From Bacteroidales bacterium (lineage in GTDB: Bacteria > Bacteroidota > Bacteroidia > Bacteroidales > P3): DNA of 64,000 bases. This document shows, piece by piece, positions 53,082 to 62,390 of the stretch. The position numbers were made by a program, and so were the translations under genes. The stretch covers positions 3,121 to 67,120 of the forward strand of contig CAAGNU010000113.1 of the NCBI GenBank assembly GCA_900771365.1, given 5' to 3'. The notes beneath the pieces were generated by a model. The model was not told the origin of the DNA, ran no database searches, and saw nothing but the letters and a program-made list of their open reading frames with translations. Within the stretch, counting starts at the first letter, position 1. Each line of letters begins with the position of its first letter.

Positions 53082-55358
53082 TCAAGCGGCAGGCTGTATC
53101 TTCCGATAATGGGACGAGCCATACTTCTGGTTTCTCTCTATGACTCCAAGCTCCACCCACTTATATATAACACGATGTGTAGGAGAGGTCAGATGGTTGT
53201 CTATCAATGCCCTCTGCAACTCCTCGCGGTCGAACTCATCAGGCAGATCGTTATAGGCCGCCGAGCCGAAGAAGTTGACCAAGGATGCCCGTGGCGCGAG
53301 CGTCACCCTGCGCAGCAAACCCGCCAGAGCCATGCTCGCCACCCAGCACCCAAAGGCCTTGACATTCTTGCGGACTGTGCGTGTGTCTTTTTCATCATAC
53401 AGCACCCATGCCAGCATGGCCGCCCTCAGGCCATAGGCGGCAGCACGCCTCCTGAATGTGTCACGCGTGATATCGTTGGTCTTCTTGGCATAGAGGCGCT
53501 GCGCCTCGTTCCACTTGTCAATCTCACTCCCCAGCCAGGCAAGGTCCATGACATACTCGCCCTTCACATCATCGCCGTCCATCGTGTAGCTGTTCAGGTG
53601 TTCCAAGGCCGCGTCAATCTCCGCCTCCTGTGCCGCAGTAAAAGGCTTGAAGGTCTGCAACGGCTTGAAGCTCTGGTCGGGCAAGGTGATGAAGATGGTA
53701 CGGCTTGTCGTGCCGTCCTCTACCTTGCCGTCAGTGAAGAAGTTGGCCACGCTGTTAGGCGTTCCGCTCCAGAGAGTGTTGAAAAAAGCATCCACAGAGC
53801 CCGAAAACGAGGTGTCGCTGGCATAGCTTTGACCGTACTTCTCGCCATCGAAAGAGACCTTCAGCAGATTCGAGATGTTGGAGAACGAGCGTTTGAACGA
53901 GTCCACGAGGATAGAAATCTCGGGCGAGTATTGGAACAGGTGCGCCCCTTGGGCATTGTCCAACAACATGAGCAGCTTGGTGATGGAGATGATGGCGGGC
54001 GTGATGCGGATGGGGTCGTTGGGCCTGTTGGCCAAGAGCTCCTTCAGCTCCTGGCGTTCAGCCTTCGTCTTGCCGCCGCCTGCCAGCTTGGTGGCCTTCA
54101 GTTCCTCGTCAAAAACCTTCTGCCGCTGGATGTTCTTCTCGTCCTGCTCAATCACGGGCTTCAGGCACCGCTTCACCAAGTCGGCCAGGAACGACTTCCC
54201 CGCGCCTTGGGGAGCCTCCAGCACACACTGAAACGAGGGATGCTCCATCCTTCCGTGGTACGGGGTGCGAATCTTCGAAGCCAGCGTCCCCATGATAGGC
54301 AGGAGAGCGAGGACTGTGGCATTCCTAAAATCCTCCGGCGCTGCCGCGTAAAAATGCGAGAACACCGGCGGCAGCGGAAAATTCACCTCAAAGTTCATCA
54401 ACTCCACCTCTTCAGCCTCCTGCTGGGCGGCACAGAGGTCGATGGCATCTTGCAGACGCTCAGAGATGACAGGCTTCGACCTGTAGCGACAAGCGCTACT
54501 GCAAACAGCCATCAGCTCGCTGTCCGACAAAGTGCAGCCCTCCTTCAAAACATTGAAGATGGCCAGAGGGTTGTAGTCCGTGATGTTGCGGATTTCGGAG
54601 GCGATAGCGAAATAGCGGTTGTTTCTGTCTCCTTCCGAAGGCAGGCCGCCGAAATAGTCCATCATCACCCCCACAATATCGCGCAAAGGGATGCCGTGAT
54701 AGGCTGTCTGTGTCGATTCCGGCACGTTTATGGGCGTTGTGGAAGCTGCCGTGGTCGTGTTCGCACAGGGTGCCTGTACCTTTCCGTACCCCTCGCGGAT
54801 GGGGACAAACCATGCTGGCACCGCCTCCTCGGGGTCGAAGATGTCGTCCAACTTATAGAAATAGCTGTGCGGCACAAGAAAAGACAGCCGTGCCGGGTCA
54901 ACGCAATGACTGTCCCAGTACCGCCCCATGCCGATCTGCTCCACCAGAAAGCGCTGGTTCTGCTCTATCGTGGCCAGCCCCTCGCGCCAGTCCATGACGA
55001 GGCGGAGTCCATGCGTGGAGATAGTCTTGTAAGCCATCCTGATGCCCAAAGCCTCGGCTCGCGGGGCTATGCCTCCCCATACCGCGTCCACCTCCTCATC
55101 CAGGTGGTCAAGGTCCACCATGACCAGAGGATTCAAGATAGCGTTCTCGTTCTTGCGCACACCATCCTTAAAGCTGGCCTGCACCACCATGGCGGGCAGC
55201 GACTCCTTGACCCGCTTGCGAGCCTCCTCGTCCAGCCTCCCTGAGGCGATAGCTGCCGCCTTCTCGGCAATATCTTTCGAGTCGATAAGGGCAAGGAAGC
55301 CAGCCTGCAACACAGGCTGACACTTCCCTCCCATCCTCTTTTGGATGGAAATCTTCAT
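53082..55358 (-). CDS. BT4734/VirE-N plus DUF3987-type replication protein
   Basis: This 758-residue protein has an N-terminal BT4734-like (VirE-N, primase-like) domain at about 20-190, with NPLVMVDLDHLD and ISTHGLRLVMDW followed by YWDSHCVDPARLSFLVPH. A middle helical segment (220-320) follows. The C-terminal P-loop ATPase of DUF3987 type has Walker A LEAPQGAGKSFL (near 375) and a putative sensor region ISILVDSFKRSF. Such proteins act in replication or mobilisation of integrated elements in Bacteroidota (family knowledge). Its start overlaps the upstream gene by 4 bases (coupled). There is no integrase or relaxase in the window. Confidence 0.82.
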   Translation of the reverse strand: MKISIQKRMGGKCQPVLQAGFLALIDSKDIAEKAAAIASGRLDEEARKRVKESLPAMVVQASFKDGVRKNENAILNPLVMVDLDHLDEEVDAVWGGIAPRAEALGIRMAYKTISTHGLRLVMDWREGLATIEQNQRFLVEQIGMGRYWDSHCVDPARLSFLVPHSYFYKLDDIFDPEEAVPAWFVPIREGYGKVQAPCANTTTAASTTPINVPESTQTAYHGIPLRDIVGVMMDYFGGLPSEGDRNNRYFAIASEIRNITDYNPLAIFNVLKEGCTLSDSELMAVCSSACRYRSKPVISERLQDAIDLCAAQQEAEEVELMNFEVNFPLPPVFSHFYAAAPEDFRNATVLALLPIMGTLASKIRTPYHGRMEHPSFQCVLEAPQGAGKSFLADLVKRCLKPVIEQDEKNIQRQKVFDEELKATKLAGGGKTKAERQELKELLANRPNDPIRITPAIISITKLLMLLDNAQGAHLFQYSPEISILVDSFKRSFSNISNLLKVSFDGEKYGQSYASDTSFSGSVDAFFNTLWSGTPNSVANFFTDGKVEDGTTSRTIFITLPDQSFKPLQTFKPFTAAQEAEIDAALEHLNSYTMDGDDVKGEYVMDLAWLGSEIDKWNEAQRLYAKKTNDITRDTFRRRAAAYGLRAAMLAWVLYDEKDTRTVRKNVKAFGCWVASMALAGLLRRVTLAPRASLVNFFGSAAYNDLPDEFDREELQRALIDNHLTSPTHRVIYKWVELGVIERNQKYGSSHYRKIQPAA

Positions 55359-55762
55359 TCTGCCACCTCCTCCTCTTCTTTCTTCGACTTGTCGTAGGCA
55401 AAGGTACAGTCCAAGGCCGACTTGAACGTCTCCCGCAACATCTTCACACGCTTCTGGTCAACCTCGGGGTCGATAACGAGGGTGAGGACGTAGCGGCCCG
55501 ACTTGCGGGTGTGCACCTTCATGTCGCCCACGCAGAAGATACGGTCGTTCTGAGCCCACGGCCTCGGTGGCAGCGGGGTGATGACAAAGGCCGGCTGGCT
55601 GCCGCCCAGCAGCTCCGTGACCGAGCAGGGCGCGTACTCCATCCTGCCCATCACCGGCTTGGGGGCGTGCACCTTCACCTTGGCATTCTCAACGATATGA
55701 CTCATGCTGTTCTTGCCGCACTTCTCGCAGCGGTTCTCGACATTATTTTTCTTGGTGTTCAT
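55355..55762 (-). CDS. Small protein of the mobile-type operon
   Basis: This 135-residue protein starts at the ATG at 55762. An N-terminal CEKCGKN pair of cysteines may be half a zinc site. The middle (RIFCVGDMKVHTRKSGRYVLTLVIDPE) is beta-rich, and the tail is Lys/Glu-rich. Its stop overlaps the start of the DUF3987-type gene (ATGA), so the two are translated together. No family is recognised. Confidence 0.7.
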   Translation of the reverse strand: MNTKKNNVENRCEKCGKNSMSHIVENAKVKVHAPKPVMGRMEYAPCSVTELLGGSQPAFVITPLPPRPWAQNDRIFCVGDMKVHTRKSGRYVLTLVIDPEVDQKRVKMLRETFKSALDCTFAYDKSKKEEEEVAE

Positions 55763-55850
55763 ATTATAAAGATTTTTATTATTATACATTTTTTTATTCT
55801 TAGGAATCCCCCTCAGGCCTTACAGCCCGAGGGGAACTGTCCATGTAGCG

Positions 55851-56183
55851 TTAGCACCTGCCCTTCCCCTTCTCAAAACTCAGATTCGGAGAAATGGCTT
55901 CGCTGGGGCGGTAAGTCTCAGGAAGGGTGAAGAGCGGAGCCTCATAGCCCTCATACATATCCTCCCCCGTGAGGAAGTCATAGATGATAGAAAGCACCAC
56001 ATTCTGGGGCTCGTTAACCTCGCCATTGACAATGAAGTCGACAAGGCTCTGGCACAAGATAGCCTGGGCGCAGCCCTTCAGCGGCCAAAGGTTCTTCGCC
56101 ACGACAGCCTTCTGCTGGTCGTTCAGCAGCGAAAACAACTGCTGCTGGATGCTGGGCGTTCCGTTCAAATGATAATAAGCCAT
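55851..56183 (-). CDS. Hypothetical protein of the mobile-type operon
   Basis: This 110-residue, mostly helical protein begins MAYYHLNGTPSIQQQLFSLL. It has no signal peptide, cysteine motif or recognisable domain. It is 12 bases downstream of the 56534 gene on the same strand and probably co-transcribed with the replication protein. Confidence 0.65.
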   Translation of the reverse strand: MAYYHLNGTPSIQQQLFSLLNDQQKAVVAKNLWPLKGCAQAILCQSLVDFIVNGEVNEPQNVVLSIIYDFLTGEDMYEGYEAPLFTLPETYRPSEAISPNLSFEKGKGRC

Positions 56184-56195
56184 AATACTTTTCTT

Positions 56196-56534
56196 TTAAA
56201 GATTAGCGGTTGTAGTGCTCAGCGGCTCAATATCCACGAGTCGGATGCGGCCATAACGGCGCACCTCGCCACCGTTGTTCGTGGTATTATAGTTGTGCTT
56301 GATAGAAAACACACACTCCGTCACCACCCCGTTGCGTTCATCACGGGCAAGGCCGTTCACCACAGCGCCCACCCTGTCGACATCATCGCCCGAAGCCCTC
56401 ACCACAAACCACTCACCCTCGTTGGCACCCGTGCCCCTGATCACCATCTCCTGATAACGCCAAGAATTCCCCTCAGCGGTCTCGCCATGCAAAGGCTGAC
56501 AAATCAGCCACAATCTACCTTGAATCTTAGTCAT
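56196..56534 (-). CDS. Hypothetical protein, first gene of the mobile-type operon
   Basis: This 112-residue, beta-rich protein starts at the ATG at 56534 (MTKIQGRLWLICQPLHGET). The short strands and WRYQEMVIRGTGANEGEWFVV could form an OB- or SH3-like barrel, but no motif is decisive. A consensus promoter lies 155 bases upstream, between it and the defence operon's terminator. Confidence 0.65.
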   Translation of the reverse strand: MTKIQGRLWLICQPLHGETAEGNSWRYQEMVIRGTGANEGEWFVVRASGDDVDRVGAVVNGLARDERNGVVTECVFSIKHNYNTTNNGGEVRRYGRIRLVDIEPLSTTTANL

Positions 56535-56688
56535 TTTACTATTCTCCTTTCTTAAAAAATAATACAATATTATTTAATTTCTTTTTCGACAATCCGACAA
56601 CTTTATAGGGTCGTCATGCCTCTGTCCCCGTCCGAATCAGCCTGCGTTTTGGCGCCTTCCCGCAAACTTTCATCCTCCGAAAGACAAT

Positions 56689-56697
56689 GCAAAAGTA
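56689..56697 (-). promoter_or_regulatory. Promoter of the mobile-type operon
   Basis: The minus strand reads TACTTTTGC, a perfect -7 element. Confidence 0.7.
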
Positions 56698-56710
56698 CAC
56701 AGAAAATAAC

Positions 56711-56742
56711 AAAAAAAGGTCAACGGTAATCAACGTTGACCT
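56711..56742 (-). terminator. Rho-independent terminator of the defence operon
   Basis: On the minus strand AGGTCAACG-TTGATTAC-CGTTGACCT is followed by TTTTTTG, 38 bases past the stop of the last defence gene. Confidence 0.88.
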
Positions 56743-56779
56743 CAACCAAAGGAGTTGTATTCTATTTCAAATCAGCAAA

Positions 56780-58243
56780 TCACGAATTTCGAATCAAATC
56801 GTCAATTCGCTGCTTCTTTTCTTTGTCCAAAGTACTCGACTCATTACGTAATTTGGTTTTTGCCTCACAATTAGGCCACAAAGCATCAAACTGCCCCCAT
56901 TTGACCTTCTGGCCCGGACTGCGCTTCTCCCAAATCTGCTGAGCCATATACTTCGCCTCGGCCCTTGTCACCCCCTCGGCCAAATGATATTCCGCGTCAA
57001 GCAGCCCCGCCTTTCTCAAACTCTCCCACACCCGCATCCTTGCAGGCCTCTCCCTATCCTCAGGAAAAGCATCCTCAAAAGAAGATAGATTATCCATTTC
57101 ATTAGTTTTGCATGGTAAGTTTTCCCTATTTTCATTGGGGAGTACATTAACATTATCTGCACGAATAGTGAGACCTATCTGTGGTGGGGGGTATTGCCTT
57201 AACTTTACATCCCAATCGGGATTAATTACATTAGCGAATAATGGAACTTTATCCCTTAATGCACAATCATCAATTGGCTCAACAAAATATGAATCGGGGG
57301 TTTTGGCCCAGTCTGAAGATTTCGCAATTGTCTCTATGGGGTTCTTTATTATTTGAACAACATCATCATAGTCATCACAGTTCAATAAATCAGCATCAAC
57401 AAGATAAATGAAGTATTTGTCGCCCATTACACTTGCCTTCGCTATTTCATTATGAGACCAATGAAAATGAGGTTTCCCCTTATACGTCTTAACCTCAATA
57501 AAACGATCGAAATTTTTAGAATCGTTATTCTCAAATGAAACAATATCGTAACCAGCCCCAACATCTATTACAGATATACGCTTAATTCTCTTATTGAGAG
57601 ATGGTTTTGTGATTCTTCTTTTCTCATATTCAAGAGCCCAAGTCTCTCCGTCATTACCTAACTCCTTCTTCTTTTGCAGTTGAGCGTATAGTTGTTTTTC
57701 CGTTAGTTTCTTTATCTGCTCAGGATGAGAAATGTATGAATCTAATTTTTGAAGAATGGTATATCGAGAATCCGTTCGTCTCGCAATCACACCAAATTCG
57801 ATTAGTATATTGCGAAATCCTGAATTCTTTGGGGATATACATGTGGGAGACAATAGAAATGTATCTGTGACGAAATCAAAAGTGATGGCATCAACGTTGA
57901 TAATTTCATTGTCCATGATGAACTCGATGAGCCTATCCGTGAACCAATCCAAAAAATCATTGTCATTAAGATGATTTTCTAACAAAATCTTCTCACAAGA
58001 AATAACGTCATTACTAATGGATACAAGTTTCAGTAATTCAAACAAAGACAGGATATACTCTATTTCCCTCTTATTCCTGGATAAGTCATTAGAGACTAAT
58101 GTGCATATCGTCTGAACATCTTTTGTCCCATTTATCAATAAATTAGCGACATTGGCAACTCCACGTGGGTCACCTATTCTGCATGACTTGCCAAGCAGAA
58201 CAATCTTGTCAGAAGATTGCTGACTTTGACTTTCTCTTGACAT
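56780..58243 (-). CDS. DUF3883 protein, PD-(D/E)XK-like, last gene of the defence operon
   Basis: This 487-residue protein starts at the ATG at 58243. The N-terminal 170 residues are helical, perhaps winged-helix. Residues about 190-305 are DUF3883: GNDGETWALEYEKRRI, DVGAGYDIVSFE, RFIEVKT, FHWSHNEIAKASVMGDKYFIYLVD. The E...D...ExK order is that of PD-(D/E)XK nucleases. A spacer follows, then a C-terminal helical domain from about 405 (WESLRKAGLLDAEYHLAEG, QFDALW) encoded by clearly more GC-rich DNA than the rest. It overlaps the helicase gene by 35 bases. Likely a nuclease or targeting subunit. Confidence 0.82.
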   Translation of the reverse strand: MSRESQSQQSSDKIVLLGKSCRIGDPRGVANVANLLINGTKDVQTICTLVSNDLSRNKREIEYILSLFELLKLVSISNDVISCEKILLENHLNDNDFLDWFTDRLIEFIMDNEIINVDAITFDFVTDTFLLSPTCISPKNSGFRNILIEFGVIARRTDSRYTILQKLDSYISHPEQIKKLTEKQLYAQLQKKKELGNDGETWALEYEKRRITKPSLNKRIKRISVIDVGAGYDIVSFENNDSKNFDRFIEVKTYKGKPHFHWSHNEIAKASVMGDKYFIYLVDADLLNCDDYDDVVQIIKNPIETIAKSSDWAKTPDSYFVEPIDDCALRDKVPLFANVINPDWDVKLRQYPPPQIGLTIRADNVNVLPNENRENLPCKTNEMDNLSSFEDAFPEDRERPARMRVWESLRKAGLLDAEYHLAEGVTRAEAKYMAQQIWEKRSPGQKVKWGQFDALWPNCEAKTKLRNESSTLDKEKKQRIDDLIRNS

Positions 58244-60185
58244 AATCAATTAGAATTGCTTTTATATCGTTATCATCACCATTCTCAATAAACGCATTAT
58301 TGAACAAAGGAATGGGGACATTATCGATAATATCTAACATCCTTCGCTCTTTATCACGCAAACGAGTGTCAATTGTTTCATCAACAGAATCTTTCGCGAG
58401 AATGTAATAATAATTAGTTGTTATATCTTGACCCAATCCATATCGATGAATACGGTCTTTTGATTGAATGAAATGAGCACAGTTAAACGAACGCTCTAAA
58501 TATATTGCATTATGGCAAGCCTTGTGTAAAGAAATGGATTCAGCAACAGCAAATGGATTTGCTACAATAACTTTATAAGGACAATCTGGCTCATGAAACT
58601 CTTTTACTATGGCTTCCCTCGTCTCGGAGTACTCCTCTGGTGTCATCTTATCTGAGGCCACAGGTGTGCCGCCATATAAAGGCCGACTATCAATCCCCTG
58701 TTGCTGGAAATAGTTGACAAGGCGCTTGATATTCTCTATAAATATAGCCCAAACAATGACTTTTTCCCCTTTGGCGATTATCTCTTTTACAAGGCGGCAG
58801 CATTCCTCATATTTTGCAGGAACATTTTCATCATAAAAATGCATAATATCATTCATGATATTCGCATCTTCTGTTTCTACTGATGACAGATCCGCGCCAA
58901 ACTGCTCAGAGAACTGTGATAGGGGGACTTTCAATAATGCGGGGTTTGTAGCGACTTGCTGCAAACGAATCATCTTTGCTTTGAGCAATTCTGAACGAAA
59001 TAAACTTGTAGAGTTCTCTCGTCTAACTTCTTCAACGAACCTATCTTCGATGTAATCATATATGCGTCTTTGACTATCTTTCATGTCCACCATGATGGGT
59101 AGGTTGTCTATGACTGGAGGAAGATGAAGGTCCTTCTTGCGGATTCTTATAAAATACGGACTCACATTGTTTATCATCTTCTCAATACGACTGTCCCCTA
59201 AGGTTCTTGTCATATCTTTCAGTTGGCCGACATTATACTTTATGACATCATGTTGAGGCCAGATAAACCGAAAAAGATTGTAAATATCCTCGTACCCATT
59301 GGGTGCGGGAGTACCCGTTAGAACAACACGAGAGCGACAATATTTCGCCAGTTCCATGATAGCAGTTGCCTGCACCCCGCCATTGACATTCTTAATCTTA
59401 TGGGCTTCATCCAAAATGACCATAACGTGGTTGTTGCGCAAAAAGTACGCCAACTCGTCTTTGATGTTCGCTAAGGTCTGATAACTCATCAGATTCAGTT
59501 CAGCCGTATCTTCCTGATAAAAATACGATTCTCTTTCATTTGGAGCCATGCCAGCTCCAATACGGCGACTTACAGCTTTTCTACCAAAGCATTCTTCGTA
59601 CTCATTTTCCCATGGCGCAAATGAACTGAGAGGTCCCACTATCAGCAATTTATCAACATGTCGTTTATCAGATACATCTCTGCTTTTTAAATAGGTATAT
59701 GCCCCATATACAATACTTGTCTTGCCTGCACCTGGAACAGAGAAATTACAAGCATTTTGAGAGAATGCTAAATGATAGGCCGATAGCAACTGTAAAGCAT
59801 AAAGTCGGCGTTTGGGCATACCTTCAATAAGTGTATTTGAGAAGGACTCGAAATCTTTTGCATCACAGTGATCGTTCTTAATGTCTAACGCTTTGACTGA
59901 AAATTCTGCAAAGCGTTCTTCTTCATCCTTAAATTGGGCAATCTCAGCACTGGCCTTTGCGTCATATTCAACCTCTGCATCTATATATCCAGCTACTACT
60001 TTCAGAATACGTGCAATATTCTCAATGGTTTTATCGGATTCTATTTCTATTGTGTCACCCTTAACCGTAAAAGGCAATTGATTTCTCATCATCAATTGCG
60101 CTCTCTTGTTCTTCAAAAGAGCTTGAACACAACCGCCAATAATATACCTGTTTTCATCAGATGATGAAATCGTAAGAGTTTCCAT
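58209..60185 (-). CDS. SNF2-type helicase/translocase of the defence operon
   Basis: This 658-residue SF2 ATPase has a unique N-terminal region (1-140). Motif I is FSVPGAGKTSIVYGAY (about 147), motif II ILDEAHKIKN (about 258) and motif III VVLTGTPAPNGYEDIYNLFRF, the SNF2-type form. The C-terminal lobe has VIVWAIFIENI, ANPFAVAESISLHKACHNAIYLERSFN and the arginine-finger motif QSKDRIHRYGLGQD. It should translocate on double-stranded DNA and may drive the nucleases of the system, as translocases do in other multi-gene restriction systems. It is 5 bases after the ParB-like gene. Confidence 0.93.
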   Translation of the reverse strand: METLTISSSDENRYIIGGCVQALLKNKRAQLMMRNQLPFTVKGDTIEIESDKTIENIARILKVVAGYIDAEVEYDAKASAEIAQFKDEEERFAEFSVKALDIKNDHCDAKDFESFSNTLIEGMPKRRLYALQLLSAYHLAFSQNACNFSVPGAGKTSIVYGAYTYLKSRDVSDKRHVDKLLIVGPLSSFAPWENEYEECFGRKAVSRRIGAGMAPNERESYFYQEDTAELNLMSYQTLANIKDELAYFLRNNHVMVILDEAHKIKNVNGGVQATAIMELAKYCRSRVVLTGTPAPNGYEDIYNLFRFIWPQHDVIKYNVGQLKDMTRTLGDSRIEKMINNVSPYFIRIRKKDLHLPPVIDNLPIMVDMKDSQRRIYDYIEDRFVEEVRRENSTSLFRSELLKAKMIRLQQVATNPALLKVPLSQFSEQFGADLSSVETEDANIMNDIMHFYDENVPAKYEECCRLVKEIIAKGEKVIVWAIFIENIKRLVNYFQQQGIDSRPLYGGTPVASDKMTPEEYSETREAIVKEFHEPDCPYKVIVANPFAVAESISLHKACHNAIYLERSFNCAHFIQSKDRIHRYGLGQDITTNYYYILAKDSVDETIDTRLRDKERRMLDIIDNVPIPLFNNAFIENGDDNDIKAILIDYVKRKSKSAIF

Positions 60186-60190
60186 CTTGA

Positions 60191-61495
60191 TTATTCGCTA
60201 ATGTGCGTTTCAATCTTTTTTAATATATTTTTGATGTCATTCAAATAACCCTTTACTTCGGCTAAATTCGGTATCGAAGAAAGAGTGCATATATCAACCT
60301 CTTTTAAGGCATTTGCCGCTTTTTTTATCAACATACCTGGCTTATCTCTTTCTTTCTTATTTTCCAACACGTTTGAGGCATTGGAGAAAGCTTCTTTCAT
60401 TTTCTCTTTCACCGCACCACGCCACTTATTATCGCGAGCATCCAAAAGTCGTTTTGAGTCAGTCTGATTGTGTGACTTTGAAAGCACTTCGTCAATAGTT
60501 TCTTCTTCAATACCGTTTGTTGCGTTCCCCCAGTCTTCAATAAACTGTTTCCATATAGATTCGTTCAAAAGGAAATTATTGCTGGACGTTGATGCTATCG
60601 CACGGAAATCAAAATCATCATCGCCCTTCATGTTCAAACGGATATAGTCAAAACATACACTCTTTAAATCGTTCAGAACGGCCTCTTGGCAACCTTCTTG
60701 AATCCATCCGATATCCCCTTTGTATATTTTTTTACATGCAGTGTTTAGTTTCAACAAATCATCCTCAACACCTCTCTGTAGTCTTGTGTAAATTCCTTCA
60801 CAATCACACCACCCCAAATAATCATCAATCAGCCCCATCACTTCTAACATGATATCAACTTCACTGGGTTTCCCACATCCCATGTATTCTGCTATTTCAT
60901 GGACGGAAAAACCTCGATCCTTCATATCCCTTGCATGAAGATACTTCTCTATAGGATTGTATCCGACCTTCTCATCTGCCCCCATTTGAAATGATGTCTC
61001 AAGACGTAAGATTTCTTTTTCGTCAGCATCTTCTGGCAAAACAACTGCACGAAAATATTCACACCTGGCTTTTTCGTCAGGGGATGATTTATCATCATGA
61101 GAAATAGCCCACATCAAAGAAAATCGACGGTTACCATCAACCAAGATACCATCACTTGTAATAATTCCTGGCTCTAATTGCCCATTCTTTGCTATATTAT
61201 CTTTTGTATAATCATTTGCCTTATCATGTGCCTCATAGAGAAACTGAGACAATATTTTCGCATCGCCAGGATTTTCTGGATGCAATGGCCCATGTTCTTT
61301 TTCATATGACTTAACCAAACTTGCGACTCGTCCATTTTCTACATTCAAGACAAGATAATCCATGGGGATATTATAGACCTTAAATTCCTCTGTCTTGCCA
61401 CGATATAAAAGAAGTTTCCCTGTTCCTTGCTGTGAAACAAAAGATTCTCCCTTTGTAATCTGAAAAATAGCCTGTTTTCTTTCGTCCTTAGTCAT
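60191..61495 (-). CDS. ParB-like protein of the defence operon
   Basis: This 434-residue protein has a ParB/sulfiredoxin-type N-terminal domain: YNIPMDYLVLNVENGRVASLV (about 40), then NGQLEPGIITSDGILVDGNRRFSLM (about 105-130) with the DGNRR nucleotide-binding motif, and EKYLHARDMKDRGFSVHEIAEYMG, a helix-turn-helix-like segment (about 187). The C-terminal half is helical with a charged end. It is the third gene, 4 bases after the endonuclease-like gene. It may supply DNA sensing or a nucleotide-dependent clamp; the role is inferred from context. Confidence 0.82.
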   Translation of the reverse strand: MTKDERKQAIFQITKGESFVSQQGTGKLLLYRGKTEEFKVYNIPMDYLVLNVENGRVASLVKSYEKEHGPLHPENPGDAKILSQFLYEAHDKANDYTKDNIAKNGQLEPGIITSDGILVDGNRRFSLMWAISHDDKSSPDEKARCEYFRAVVLPEDADEKEILRLETSFQMGADEKVGYNPIEKYLHARDMKDRGFSVHEIAEYMGCGKPSEVDIMLEVMGLIDDYLGWCDCEGIYTRLQRGVEDDLLKLNTACKKIYKGDIGWIQEGCQEAVLNDLKSVCFDYIRLNMKGDDDFDFRAIASTSSNNFLLNESIWKQFIEDWGNATNGIEEETIDEVLSKSHNQTDSKRLLDARDNKWRGAVKEKMKEAFSNASNVLENKKERDKPGMLIKKAANALKEVDICTLSSIPNLAEVKGYLNDIKNILKKIETHISE

Positions 61496-61499
61496 AGCA

Positions 61500-62390
61500 T
61501 CATATATTTAAAAAGTCTTTTACTACTTGTTCTACTATGTCAACATTTTGCAAATTTGCAAAATAGTGACAATCATTATATATTTTTTTATAGTCAGTAG
61601 ATCTTGCAACCCAACCTGCACCATCAAGCATATTGATTAATACAATATCTTCTCGTTCCCGTATGTTTCTATATATACCGCTGATTTTTTTTGCAATTTT
61701 TGTTTGCCCCGGGCCCGTAGTCAATAAATAACTATTCTGGATAACAATGTACTTAGTACCATCCGTAATATAGCACGAGTCTTCATTTATGCCGTTGACA
61801 CGTCCTTCTTCTACTGAAAAACCCAATGGGGCAATTCTGGCTTCTATATCTCTTTTCAGCCTATTTTGGTAGGCTGTGGCGTATGGGGCTGTGTATGAGG
61901 TTTCTTGCTTCTTCTTGAAAAGTTTTGTCAAAGTGTCATTATTGGTAATTCGGTCTATCGTGCTATTATCAATGCAAAAATCATCAAGAATATATTGCGG
62001 TATTTGGCGTTTGTATAAATCTGAGTTCTTACCATTAAAAAACAAATCGCAGAACTCATCCATAAGTGCATTATTTTCGGTAAGTTTTTTTTGGAGTTTT
62101 TTCTCATTCCATTCCGTATCGAAAATGAAACCTTTTCTTACGCGAATCATGGTGGTGATTCTTTTCATTTTCTCGCCACTAATGCCTAAAACTGTTTCGA
62201 GCATCTCTATAGAATCATTGTTGCTTTTAATGAAAGACTGCAAGCCTTCCAGTGTACCAATGCCCACCATGGCTTGTTGATACCTTAAAACCTCCTTTGC
62301 GATTAAATCGTTAAAATCTTTTTCGATGGTCTCGTCAATCAAAAACATCGTTGTGCTTTTTATAGCATCTTTTTGACTTATTTTAATCAT
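61500..62390 (-). CDS. Putative type II restriction endonuclease
   Basis: This 296-residue protein starts at the ATG at 62390. A GGAGGTG sequence lies 3-9 bases upstream, inside the end of the methyltransferase gene. The C-terminus carries LINMLDGAGWVARSTDYKKIY, a DGxGW segment typical of DpnII-like and other type II endonucleases, after a region (GFSVEEGRVNGINEDSCYITDG, YIVIQNSYLLTTGPGQTKIA) placed like a PD-(D/E)XK core. The canonical D...ExK is not clear: IQNSY stands where ExS or ExK would be expected. Cutting activity is inferred from its pairing with a cognate methyltransferase. Confidence 0.7.
   Translation of the reverse strand: MIKISQKDAIKSTTMFLIDETIEKDFNDLIAKEVLRYQQAMVGIGTLEGLQSFIKSNNDSIEMLETVLGISGEKMKRITTMIRVRKGFIFDTEWNEKKLQKKLTENNALMDEFCDLFFNGKNSDLYKRQIPQYILDDFCIDNSTIDRITNNDTLTKLFKKKQETSYTAPYATAYQNRLKRDIEARIAPLGFSVEEGRVNGINEDSCYITDGTKYIVIQNSYLLTTGPGQTKIAKKISGIYRNIREREDIVLINMLDGAGWVARSTDYKKIYNDCHYFANLQNVDIVEQVVKDFLNI

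Noticed and set aside
53073..55244. 723-codon plus-strand frame opposite the DUF3987-type gene
   Set aside because: Antisense shadow; the minus-strand frame has recognisable domains and a Walker A motif.
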